Positions 13,851 through 21,898 of a stretch of 64,000 nucleotides of DNA are shown piece after piece. A model generated the notes under the pieces. It was not told the DNA's origin, did no database searches, and was given only the letters and a program-made list of their open reading frames with translations. The position numbers and the translations under genes were made by a program. The stretch's first letter is position 1; each line of letters opens with the position of its first letter. This DNA is from Rhodospirillales bacterium (GTDB lineage Bacteria > Pseudomonadota > Alphaproteobacteria > Micavibrionales > UBA1664), in contig CP060260.1 in NCBI GenBank assembly GCA_023898805.1, positions 558,001-622,000 of the forward strand. The letters are read 5' to 3'.

Positions 13851-16556
13851 ATGGATGATCTTATTGTCGAATTTTTGACCGAGACCAACGAATCCCTGGC
13901 CGAAATCGACCTTCAACTCGTGGGTCTTGAACAAAATCCCAACGACAAAAACCTGCTCGGCTCCATTTTCCGCCTGATGCACACCATCAAAGGCACATGC
14001 GGGTTTTTGGGTCTGCCGCGCCTTGAAACCGTCGCGCACCGCGCCGAAAACGTGATGGGCCGTTTCCGCGACGGCACGCTGGAAGTCACCCCGGATTACG
14101 TCACCCTGATTTTCGAATCGATCGACCGGATCAAATACATTCTGGGCGAACTGGAAGCGAACGAGAAAGAGCCCGAGGGTGCCGACACCGACCTGATCGA
14201 AAAACTCGACGCGGTTTACGAAGGGCGCGACGTCCCGGCTTCGTCCGCCGCGCCCGCCCCGGCCCCTGCGCCCGCTGCCGAGCCGGTGGACGCGCTTCAG
14301 GCCCTGTGGGACGCGACCCCTGGCCCCGTGGGCGATCCGTTTGCCGAAGAACAACCCGCGGCACAGGCCACCCCGGCCCCCGCGCCCGCGCCTGCTGCGG
14401 CGCCCGCCCCGGCTGCGCCCGCTGCCAAACCCACGACCGAGGACCACACCGCCAAGGAATCGTCGCTGGCCAACCAGACCCTGCGCGTCAACGTCGACGT
14501 GCTCGAAAACCTGATGACCATGGTTTCGGAACTGGTGCTGACCCGCAACCAGCTGCTTCAGATTCAACGCACCGCCAAGGGCACCGAATTCGGCGCGCCG
14601 CTGCAACGCCTCAACCACGTTGTTTCCGACCTGCAGGAAGGCGTGATGAAAACCCGCATGCAGCCGATCGGCGCCGCGTGGTCGAAACTGCCGCGCATCA
14701 TCCGCGACCTCAGCCACGAACTGGGCAAGAAGATCGAACTGGTGATGTCGGGTGAAGATACGGAACTCGACCGTCAGGTGCTCGAACTCATCAAGGACCC
14801 GCTCACCCACATGGTGCGCAATTCGGGCGACCATGGCATCGAAACGCCGGCCGACCGCCTGGCCGCGGGCAAACCCGAAATCGGCAAGATCTGGCTGCGC
14901 GCCTATCACGAGGGCGGGCACATCATCATCGAGATCAAGGACGACGGCAAAGGCCTGAACACCGACCGCATTCGCCAGAAGGCGATCGAAAAAGGCATCG
15001 CCAGCGCCGACGAACTGGCGCAGATGAACAAGAAGCAGATTCACATGTTCATCTTCGACGCCGGGTTCTCGACGGCGGAAAAGGTGACATCCGTTTCCGG
15101 CCGCGGCGTCGGCATGGACGTGGTGCGCACGAATATCGAAAAAATCGGCGGCACCATCGACCTGGTGTCCGAGGAAGGCAAGGGTTCCACCTTCACCATC
15201 AAGATTCCCCTCACCCTCGCCATCGTTTCCGCCCTGATCGTCGAGGTCGCGGGCGAACGCTACGCCATCCCGCAACTTGCGGTACAGGAACTGGTGCTTG
15301 GCTCCGACAAGGGCGAAAACCGCATCGAATACATCAACGGCACGCCGGTTTTCCGCCTGCGCGACCATCTGTTGCCGCTGGTGACGCTGCAAAAACTGCT
15401 TCACCTGCCTGACTTCAAACCTGCCGACGACGTCGCGCGCGCATCGGGCAACAACCGCTACATCGTGGTCACCAAGGTCGGCGACTATGTCTTCGGCATC
15501 ATCGTCGATCGCGTATTCGACACCGAGGAAATCGTGGTCAAGCCGCTGGCCCGCATCCTTCAGGATATCGAGATGTTCTCCGGCAACACCATTCTGGGCG
15601 ACGGCTCGGTCATCCTGATTCTCGACCCCGCCGGCGTGGCCAAAGCCACGGGCGAAATCAAGGTCGCAAGCGCCGACGCGGCGGAAGCGGTCGAAACCGC
15701 GTCGATCCGCCATGAAGGCGCGCGCACTTCGCTTTTGCTGTTTTCCGCCGGCGATGCGATGCCCAAGGCGGTGCCCCTGGCCCTCGTCGCGCGGCTTGAG
15801 GAAGTCGACACCGCCCGCATCGAACATTCCGGCGGCAAGATGCTGATTCAATATCGTGGCGGCCTGATGCCGCTGGTCAAGTTCGCGGACGACATGGTCC
15901 TGCACGTCGACCGGCCGCAGCAGACTCTGGTCTTTTCCGACGGCAACCGCTCGATGGGTCTGATGGTCGAAGACATCATCGACATCATCGAGGACGTGAT
16001 CAACGTCCAGATCGGCTCCGACCGCCCCGGCTTCCTTGGCTCAGCGATCATCCGTGACAAGGCGACGGACATTATCGATGTCGGCGCCTACCTGAAGACG
16101 GCCTATAAGGATTGGTTCAAGGACCACGGCGAAGACGATTTCGACCGCGACGAAATGAAACGTCTGCGCCGCGTCCTGATCGTCGACGACAGCCCCTTCT
16201 TCCGCAACATGCTCACGCCGCTGCTTTCGGTCGCGGGGTACGAGGTCGTGACCGCGGAAAGCCCGCTGCGCGCGTTGGAGCTACAGGAACGCGGCGAGGA
16301 ATTCGACATCATCATCTCCGACATCGAAATGCCGGAAATGTCCGGCTACGAATTCGCCGAAAAGGTGCGCGCACATGAAGGCGCCTGGAAAACCACGCCG
16401 ATGGTGGCGCTGACCAGCCATGCCACCAAGAACGACATCGAGCGTGGAATGCAGGTCGGCTTCACCAAATACGTCGCGAAATTCGACCGCGACACGCTGC
16501 TCAACACCCTTTCGCAGACACTGGCCGAACAGCGCCACGGGGAGAAAATCGCATGA
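13851..16556 (+). CDS. cheA: Chemotaxis histidine kinase CheA with a C-terminal receiver domain
   Basis: 901-residue hybrid CheA. Order: Hpt domain with phosphoacceptor His44 in RLMHTIKGTCGF; an Ala/Pro-rich linker (about 125-205) in place of a clear P2 domain; dimerisation helices; HATPase with N-box HMVRNSGDHGIE and G-boxes around DDGKGLN and GRGVGMDVV; a CheW-like domain (about 460-595); a second, diverged CheW-like region (about 625-755); and a receiver domain (about 770-895) with VDDSPFF and phosphoacceptor Asp in IIISDIEMPEMSG. It phosphorylates CheY and CheB from receptor arrays. It leads a cheA-cheW-cheY-cheB-cheR cluster and overlaps cheW by 4 bp. Confidence 0.94.
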   Translation: MDDLIVEFLTETNESLAEIDLQLVGLEQNPNDKNLLGSIFRLMHTIKGTCGFLGLPRLETVAHRAENVMGRFRDGTLEVTPDYVTLIFESIDRIKYILGELEANEKEPEGADTDLIEKLDAVYEGRDVPASSAAPAPAPAPAAEPVDALQALWDATPGPVGDPFAEEQPAAQATPAPAPAPAAAPAPAAPAAKPTTEDHTAKESSLANQTLRVNVDVLENLMTMVSELVLTRNQLLQIQRTAKGTEFGAPLQRLNHVVSDLQEGVMKTRMQPIGAAWSKLPRIIRDLSHELGKKIELVMSGEDTELDRQVLELIKDPLTHMVRNSGDHGIETPADRLAAGKPEIGKIWLRAYHEGGHIIIEIKDDGKGLNTDRIRQKAIEKGIASADELAQMNKKQIHMFIFDAGFSTAEKVTSVSGRGVGMDVVRTNIEKIGGTIDLVSEEGKGSTFTIKIPLTLAIVSALIVEVAGERYAIPQLAVQELVLGSDKGENRIEYINGTPVFRLRDHLLPLVTLQKLLHLPDFKPADDVARASGNNRYIVVTKVGDYVFGIIVDRVFDTEEIVVKPLARILQDIEMFSGNTILGDGSVILILDPAGVAKATGEIKVASADAAEAVETASIRHEGARTSLLLFSAGDAMPKAVPLALVARLEEVDTARIEHSGGKMLIQYRGGLMPLVKFADDMVLHVDRPQQTLVFSDGNRSMGLMVEDIIDIIEDVINVQIGSDRPGFLGSAIIRDKATDIIDVGAYLKTAYKDWFKDHGEDDFDRDEMKRLRRVLIVDDSPFFRNMLTPLLSVAGYEVVTAESPLRALELQERGEEFDIIISDIEMPEMSGYEFAEKVRAHEGAWKTTPMVALTSHATKNDIERGMQVGFTKYVAKFDRDTLLNTLSQTLAEQRHGEKIA

Positions 16557-17047
16557 GCCTGACCGGGGAAGTTACAAAATTCCAGAAACGCCGGGCGGGA
16601 GAAACCGATTCCGCGCCAAGAACGACCGAATTCCTGACCATCATGATCGGCCAGCAGATGTTCGGCATCCCCGTGATGCAGGTGCAGGACGTTCTGCGCC
16701 AGCAGAACGTCACCCGCGTTCCGCTGGCCCCGGCCGAGGTCGCAGGCGCGCTCAACCTGCGCGGGCGCATCGTTACCGCCATCAACGTCCGCTGCCGACT
16801 CGGCCTTGAGGACCTGCCCGCCGGAACAAAAACCATGGCCGTAGTGGTCGAACATGAAAATGAGCTCTACAGCCTGATCATCGACAAAGTGGGCGACGTG
16901 CTCTCCCTCCATAACCGTGATTTTGAACAAATCCCGCCGACCATGGACGACACCTGGCGGGAAATCGCCACCGGCATATATCGTTTGGACAAACAATTGC
17001 TGATCGTGGCCGACATTGCACGGCTGTTGCGTCATAGCGTGCATTAA
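16553..17047 (+). CDS. cheW: Chemotaxis coupling protein CheW
   Basis: 164-residue adaptor linking receptors to CheA. It has the CheW SH3-like double barrel: FLTIMIGQQMFGIPVMQVQDVL, then VAGALNLRGRIVTAINVRCRLGL, then the typical ending GIYRLDKQLLIVADIARLL. The first 25 residues are a basic, flexible extension. It overlaps cheA by 4 bp, so translation is coupled. A CtrA-like box overlaps its stop codon, which suggests that the downstream cheY-cheB-cheR genes may have an additional promoter. Confidence 0.94.
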   Translation: MSLTGEVTKFQKRRAGETDSAPRTTEFLTIMIGQQMFGIPVMQVQDVLRQQNVTRVPLAPAEVAGALNLRGRIVTAINVRCRLGLEDLPAGTKTMAVVVEHENELYSLIIDKVGDVLSLHNRDFEQIPPTMDDTWREIATGIYRLDKQLLIVADIARLLRHSVH

Positions 17048-17058
17048 GGCACCCTTAA
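17044..17058 (+). promoter_or_regulatory. CtrA-box candidate upstream of cheY
   Basis: TTAA-GGCACCC-TTAA has both tetranucleotide halves and exact 7-base spacing of the CtrA consensus; the base after the second half is T instead of C. It overlaps the cheW stop and lies 62 bp before cheY. It is plausible because ChpT, the CtrA phosphodonor, is encoded in this window. Confidence 0.5.
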
Positions 17059-17119
17059 TCGGCATTTTGATAAAATTACGGGAATTGCCGCCCAATAAAG
17101 GGCATGAAAGGATCTGACG

Positions 17120-17485
17120 ATGAAATCCTGTCTGGTCGTGGACGATAGCCGCGTGGTCCGCAAGGTCGCCCGCCGCATCATCGAGGAACTGGGCTTCAAC
17201 TGCGACGAAGCCGAGGACGGCGTCCAAGCATACGAATTTTGCCAGAAACAGATGCCGGATTCGATCCTGCTTGATTGGAACATGCCCAACATGTCGGGCA
17301 TCGAGTTTTTGGAAAAGTTGCGCGCCATGCCGGGTGGCGACGCGCCCAAGGTCGTTTTTTGCACCACCGAAAACGACATGTCCTTCATCCAGCGCGCGAT
17401 CATGGCGGGCGCCAACGAATACATCATGAAGCCGTTCGACGGCGAAATCGTATACAACAAATTCTCTCAGGTCGGCCTGATCTAA
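17120..17485 (+). CDS. cheY: Chemotaxis response regulator CheY
   Basis: 121-residue single receiver domain. The acidic pocket is VVDDSRVVRK (Asp8, Asp9) and the phosphoacceptor is Asp52 in SILLDWNMPNMSG. The conserved Thr is in VVFCTTENDM and Lys in YIMKPFDGE. There is no output domain, as expected for a protein that diffuses to the flagellar motor switch. Alternatively it could act as a phosphate sink. AAAGGA precedes the start, and the 72-bp gap after cheW carries a CtrA-like box. Confidence 0.93.
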   Translation: MKSCLVVDDSRVVRKVARRIIEELGFNCDEAEDGVQAYEFCQKQMPDSILLDWNMPNMSGIEFLEKLRAMPGGDAPKVVFCTTENDMSFIQRAIMAGANEYIMKPFDGEIVYNKFSQVGLI

Positions 17486-17511
17486 GCCTTCCTTCTTAAG
17501 ACAGGATCCGA

Positions 17512-18642
17512 ATGCCCGATACCACTATCACCGAGGTCATGGTCGTAGACGACTCTGCCGTCATCCGCGGCATGATCACGCGCATCCTCGAATCCGACCC
17601 GAATATCAAGGTGACGGCATCCGCCCAGAATGGCGAGGTCGCGCTTGGCCAGTACGAACGGCAAAAACCGGACGTCGTGATCATGGATATCGAAATGCCG
17701 GTGATGGATGGCATCACCGCGCTGGGCAAGCTGATCAAGGCGCACCCGAACGCCAAGGTGATCATGTGCTCGACCCTGACCTTGCAAAACGCCGAAATTT
17801 CGATGCGCGCGATGCAGATCGGCGCGGTCGATTACATCCCCAAACCCACCTCGTCGACCGAGATCAACTCCTCCAGCGTCTTTCACGCCCGCGTGATTGA
17901 ACTGGTGCGGGCCTTCGGTAAACCGCGCGGCGCAGGTAAATCGGACCCCGTACCATCGGTCGCCCCGTCCGCCATTCCGCAAACCGTGAAATCGGAAGCC
18001 AAGGGCGGCTTCATCCTGCCGCCGACAGGCGCGAAATTCGCGCTGCGCCCGGAGCCCCCGGCAACCTGGCGTCCGCGCATTCTGGCGGTCGGGTCCTCAA
18101 CCGGCGGCCCGCAAGCGCTGTTTGAATTCTTCAAGCCGCTCAAGGGAATCAAGAACGTGCCGGTGGTGATCACCCAGCACATGCCTCCCACCTTTACCGC
18201 CATTTTGGCCCAGCACATCACCCAGCAGACCGGCGTCCCCTGCGTCGAGGCCGAGGAAGGCATGCCCCTGCTGCCCGGACGCGCCCATGTCGCGCGCGGC
18301 GGCCTGCACATGCTGGTCAAAAAGAACGATCAGGGCCAGATGGTCCTGACGCTGGACGACGGCGCACCGGAAAATTTCTGCAAGCCTGCGGTCGATCCGA
18401 TGCTGCGCAGCCTGATTCCCCACTATTCCCGCGACATACTTACGGTTATTCTGACAGGCATGGGCTCCGATGGTATGCTTGGGGCCAAGGCGGTGGTGGA
18501 AGCCGGCGGCTGCGCCTATGCGCAGGATCAGGCCTCCAGCGTCGTGTGGGGGATGCCGGGTGCGACCGCGATGGCGGGCATATGCGCGGCGGTCCTGCCG
18601 CTCAAGGATATCGGGGGGCACGTTGCAAGACGGGTACTGTGA
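17512..18642 (+). CDS. cheB: Chemotaxis glutamate methylesterase/deamidase CheB
   Basis: 376-residue two-domain enzyme removing methyl groups from receptors during adaptation. The receiver domain occupies about 1-125 (VVDDSAVIRG; phosphoacceptor Asp in DVVIMDIEMPVMDG; Lys in YIPKP). A linker of about 60 residues follows. The C-terminal methylesterase domain has the catalytic triad in VGSSTGGPQAL (Ser), ITQHMPPTFT (His) and GMGSDGMLG (Asp). Its stop codon shares one base with the cheR start. Confidence 0.95.
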   Translation: MPDTTITEVMVVDDSAVIRGMITRILESDPNIKVTASAQNGEVALGQYERQKPDVVIMDIEMPVMDGITALGKLIKAHPNAKVIMCSTLTLQNAEISMRAMQIGAVDYIPKPTSSTEINSSSVFHARVIELVRAFGKPRGAGKSDPVPSVAPSAIPQTVKSEAKGGFILPPTGAKFALRPEPPATWRPRILAVGSSTGGPQALFEFFKPLKGIKNVPVVITQHMPPTFTAILAQHITQQTGVPCVEAEEGMPLLPGRAHVARGGLHMLVKKNDQGQMVLTLDDGAPENFCKPAVDPMLRSLIPHYSRDILTVILTGMGSDGMLGAKAVVEAGGCAYAQDQASSVVWGMPGATAMAGICAAVLPLKDIGGHVARRVL

Positions 18643-19571
18643 TGAAACCGGCTGATTTCGACATTTTCAAAAACATGCTTTACGCCAAGTCCGGGCTGGT
18701 CATCACCATGGACAAGGCGTACCTGTTGGAATCGCGACTTGCCCCGGTCATCAAGAAACACAACATCGAATCGATGGATGCGCTGGCGGCAAAGCTGCGC
18801 ATGGCCCCGCCCCCGGCGCTGGTCGAAGACATCGTCGACGCGATGACGACCAACGAAACCATGTTTTTCCGCGACCAACGGCCCTTCGATAAATTCCGCG
18901 ATGTGGTCGTGCCGGCGATCGTCAAGGCCAAGGGGCCGAACTGCACCATCCGCATCTGGTCCGCCGCCTGCTCGTCGGGGCAGGAACCCTATACGCTTGC
19001 GATCATGATGAAGGAAAACGCCGCCAAATGGGCAGGCGTGAAGTTTGAAATCATTGCGACCGACCTCAGCCGCGAAATCCTCGATCAGGCGCGCGCCGCG
19101 AAATACAGCCAGTTCGAGGTCCAGCGCGGCATGCCAATCATGATGCTGGTCAAATATTTCACGCAAACCGGCGAACAATGGACGGTCAAGGACGACATCA
19201 AATCGATGGTCCAGTTCAAGGCGTTCAACCTGCTTGATCCGATGGACTCGCTCGGCAATTTCGACATCATCTTCTGCCGCAACGTGCTGATCTATTTCGA
19301 TCAACAGACCAAGGGCAACATCCTCGGCCGCATGGCCAAGCGCATCGCCAATCACGGCTTTCTGTTTCTGGGCGGCGCCGAAACCGTGCTGGGCATCACC
19401 GATACCTTCCGCCCGTTGGAAGGCGAACGCGGGCTTTACGTTCCGGCTTCCGCCCCGGCACAACCGCTGGGAACCACCCCTTCCGGCCAACCTGCCGCAT
19501 CCCCGTCTGCTGCGTCCCCATCTGCCATACGTCCGCCGGCCACCGCGACAGGCGGCCTGAACCGGGCCTGA
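18642..19571 (+). CDS. cheR: Chemotaxis receptor methyltransferase CheR
   Basis: 309-residue S-adenosylmethionine-dependent methyltransferase acting on receptor glutamates. The N-terminal helical domain includes TTNETMFFRDQRPF. The Rossmann domain starts at IRIWSAACSSGQEPYTLA, with a further motif NFDIIFCRNVLIYFD. The ATG at 18642 overlaps the cheB stop (TGATG). The last 40 residues are a Pro/Ser/Ala tail. It completes the adaptation pair with CheB; no receptor gene is present in the window. Confidence 0.95.
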   Translation: MKPADFDIFKNMLYAKSGLVITMDKAYLLESRLAPVIKKHNIESMDALAAKLRMAPPPALVEDIVDAMTTNETMFFRDQRPFDKFRDVVVPAIVKAKGPNCTIRIWSAACSSGQEPYTLAIMMKENAAKWAGVKFEIIATDLSREILDQARAAKYSQFEVQRGMPIMMLVKYFTQTGEQWTVKDDIKSMVQFKAFNLLDPMDSLGNFDIIFCRNVLIYFDQQTKGNILGRMAKRIANHGFLFLGGAETVLGITDTFRPLEGERGLYVPASAPAQPLGTTPSGQPAASPSAASPSAIRPPATATGGLNRA

Positions 19572-19607
19572 TCCCGACTTGCCAAGGGCGCGCCATGGGC
19601 GTATGTG

Positions 19608-21218
19608 ATGCCCATGGTCACAAAATCCTTCCCCGCTTTTCACGAACCGGTCAAACCGGTCCGCGCCCTGCTTTCCGTTTCCGATAAATCCGGCATTCTC
19701 GACCTTGCCCGCGCGCTCGACCGCCACGGCATCGAACTGGTCTCGACCGGCGGCACGCACAAGGCACTCAAGGACGCGGGCCTGCCCGTCCGGGACGTCA
19801 GCGAAATCACCGGCTTCCCCGAAATCATGGACGGCCGGGTCAAGACGCTGCACCCCGGCGTGCATGGCGGTCTGCTGGCCCGCCGCGACGACACGGCGCA
19901 CAAACGGGCGATGGACGAAAACGGCATCGGCCCGATCGACATTCTGGTGGTCAACCTCTACCCGTTCGCGCAGACGGTGGCGGGCGGGGGCGATTTCTCC
20001 CTGTGCGTTGAAAACGTCGACATCGGCGGCCCCGGCATGATTCGCGCCGCGGCCAAAAACCATGACTTCGTCACCGTCCTGACCGACCCCGCGCAATACG
20101 CCGACCTGATCGCCGAACTCGACCGGCACGACGGCAAAATCAGCTATCCCACCCGCCGCGAATGCGCGGCCCGTGCCTATGCCGCGACCGCCGCCTATGA
20201 CGGCGCGATCGCCGCCTGGTTTTCAGGCCAGCTGGGCGATGCATGGCCGCAGACGCTCACCGCCTCCGGCACACTCGCACAGGAACTGCGCTACGGTGAA
20301 AACCCGCATCAAAAGGCCGCGCTCTACCTCGACGGATCGAACCGCCCCGGCATCGCCACCGCGAAACAGCTTCAGGGCAAGGAGCTTTCCTACAACAACC
20401 TCAACGACACCGACGCGGCCTTTGAACTGGTCGCGGAGTTCGAGGCGCCGGCCGTCGCGATCATCAAGCACGCCAATCCCTGCGGCGTCGCCACCCACGG
20501 CTCGCTTTACGACGCCTACCGCCATGCGCTGCGCTGCGACCCGGTTTCGGCCTTCGGCGGCATCGTCGCCCTCAATCGCACGCTGGATGCGGCGACGGCC
20601 GAGGAAATCGTCAAGGTCTTCACCGAGGTGATCATCGCCCCGGCGGTGGAGGACGAGGCCGCGAAAATCATCGCCGCCAAAAAGAACCTGCGCCTGCTGG
20701 TCACCGGCGCGATGCCCGACCCCGCCGCCGCGCGCCGCACCCTGCGCCCGATCGCGGGCGGCTTCCTGCTTCAGGATGCCGACAATGGCCGCATCGCGCG
20801 CGAAGATCTGCGCGTCGTCACCAAGCGCGCCCCGGACAAGCGCGAAATGGACGATCTGGTCTTTGCCTTCCGCGTCGCCAAGCACGTCAAGTCGAACGCC
20901 ATCGTCTACGCCAAAAACAGCGCCACCGTCGGCATCGGCGCGGGACAAATGAGCCGTGTCGACTCTTCCCGCATCGCCGCGTGGAAGGCTGCCGAGGCCG
21001 CGAAGGCCGAAGGCCTGCCCGAACCCCTGACCCATGGCGCGGTGGTCGCCTCCGACGCCTTCTTCCCCTTCGCCGACGGCCTGATCGCCGCCGCCGAGGC
21101 GGGCGTAACCGCCATCATCCAGCCCGGCGGTTCTGTGCGGGATGAAGAGGTCATCGCCGCCGCCGACGAACGCGGCCTAGCCATGGTTTTCACCGGAATG
21201 CGCCACTTCCGGCATTGA
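19608..21218 (+). CDS. purH: Bifunctional AICAR transformylase/IMP cyclohydrolase
   Basis: About 536-residue enzyme catalysing the last two steps of IMP synthesis. The N-terminal MGS-like cyclohydrolase domain has LLSVSDKSGILDLARAL and STGGTHKAL. The C-terminal transformylase carries YGENPHQKAALY, IIKHANPCGVA, the Lys-His pair (AKHVKSNAIVYAK), and ends VFTGMRHFRH. Start codons at 19608 and 19614 are both possible and no clear ribosome site separates them. Other purine genes (purS, purC, purQ, purL) lie more than 30 kb downstream. Confidence 0.95.
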   Translation: MPMVTKSFPAFHEPVKPVRALLSVSDKSGILDLARALDRHGIELVSTGGTHKALKDAGLPVRDVSEITGFPEIMDGRVKTLHPGVHGGLLARRDDTAHKRAMDENGIGPIDILVVNLYPFAQTVAGGGDFSLCVENVDIGGPGMIRAAAKNHDFVTVLTDPAQYADLIAELDRHDGKISYPTRRECAARAYAATAAYDGAIAAWFSGQLGDAWPQTLTASGTLAQELRYGENPHQKAALYLDGSNRPGIATAKQLQGKELSYNNLNDTDAAFELVAEFEAPAVAIIKHANPCGVATHGSLYDAYRHALRCDPVSAFGGIVALNRTLDAATAEEIVKVFTEVIIAPAVEDEAAKIIAAKKNLRLLVTGAMPDPAAARRTLRPIAGGFLLQDADNGRIAREDLRVVTKRAPDKREMDDLVFAFRVAKHVKSNAIVYAKNSATVGIGAGQMSRVDSSRIAAWKAAEAAKAEGLPEPLTHGAVVASDAFFPFADGLIAAAEAGVTAIIQPGGSVRDEEVIAAADERGLAMVFTGMRHFRH

Positions 21219-21229
21219 TTTCCATAATT

Positions 21230-21245
21230 TTAAAGCTTTATTAAC
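21230..21245 (+). promoter_or_regulatory. Consensus CtrA box upstream of an unknown gene pair
   Basis: TTAA-AGCTTTA-TTAAC is an exact match to the alphaproteobacterial CtrA-binding consensus TTAA-N7-TTAAC. It stands 12 bp after the purH stop and 69 bp before the next start codon, a normal position for an activator site. Confidence 0.65.
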
Positions 21246-21313
21246 CCCCTTATGGCCTAATGGCACGTAAGGAAATTTGAGGATTCACCCCCATCGGGTG
21301 TAGACTTGGGATT

Positions 21314-21658
21314 ATGCAGGCATCGCCTTTTCCATCCGCGCCGATCGCAGGCGCAAGGGCCACGGATCCGGACACGGATATGGTGGTTGAATTGTTTATC
21401 GGCAACGGCGCCGAAGTCTGCGTTTTCCATGACCGGCCGTTTTCAAAGACCGTTTCATGGCTGGAATACGACACCGCCAACAGCAAGGTCGATTTCGTGA
21501 TGGAGGATGGCGACATCCGCAATTTCGGCATCGCCGTCGACCGCAAATTGCGGGCCTATTTCCTGAACACCCATCTGGTCAGCATGATCCAGATGAATCC
21601 GGTTACAAAAAAAGTGGAAAACGGGGTCGATCTGCCCCTGATCGTCCACGCGGCATAA
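21314..21658 (+). CDS. Conserved-looking protein of unknown function, 114 residues
   Basis: No family recognised. The protein is soluble and mixed in secondary structure: a short N-terminal tail, then alternating strand-like segments (MVVELFIGNGAEVCVFHD, TVSWLEYDTANSKVDFVMEDG) and FGIAVDRKLRAYFLNTHLVSMI. There is no signal peptide or membrane segment. Codon and base composition match the neighbours. It follows an exact CtrA box and is followed after 11 bp by a 51-residue gene with a strong ribosome site, so the two are probably co-transcribed. Role unknown; CtrA control would suggest a cell-cycle- or motility-linked function. Confidence 0.65.
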   Translation: MQASPFPSAPIAGARATDPDTDMVVELFIGNGAEVCVFHDRPFSKTVSWLEYDTANSKVDFVMEDGDIRNFGIAVDRKLRAYFLNTHLVSMIQMNPVTKKVENGVDLPLIVHAA

Positions 21659-21669
21659 GGGAGGAATAT

Positions 21670-21825
21670 ATGGATAAATTTTCAAAATTGGCAGGACAGA
21701 AATTATCCGGCGAGGGTTTTGTGCAATCGTTCTCCAACGCTGCCGCATCAGGCGCCAAACGTGACGCTGGCTTCGCGCCAAGCCAGCCAAGTCCCGCCTT
21801 GGGCATGACCTTGCGTAACGGATAA
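21670..21825 (+). CDS. Small protein of unknown function, 51 residues
   Basis: The start is supported by GGGAGGA seven bases upstream of the ATG. The sequence MDKFSKLAGQKLSGEGFVQS begins with a basic, possibly amphipathic helix, followed by Ala/Ser/Pro-rich residues. There is no cysteine and no membrane segment. It lies 11 bp after the 114-residue gene and just before an intrinsic terminator, so the pair forms a short operon behind the CtrA box. No family recognised. Confidence 0.6.
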   Translation: MDKFSKLAGQKLSGEGFVQSFSNAAASGAKRDAGFAPSQPSPALGMTLRNG

Positions 21826-21845
21826 CTGCTTAAACCTTGAATTGC

Positions 21846-21884
21846 CGCCCGGAAGGCCTTAAAACCTGCCGGGCGTTTTGCTTT
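21846..21884 (+). terminator. Intrinsic terminator after the small-gene pair
   Basis: Arms CGCCCGG and CCGGGCG enclose an inner AGG/CCT pairing, followed by TTTTGCTTTT. It ends 14 bp before the lepA start and so separates lepA from the pair. Confidence 0.75.
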
Positions 21885-21898
21885 TCAGGGGTGTCTTT

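Noticed and set aside
13818..15905. Minus-strand open frame of 695 codons opposite cheA
   Set aside because: The plus strand encodes CheA with all its domains; the reverse frame is low-complexity (Gly, Arg, Asp, Val) and has no family features.
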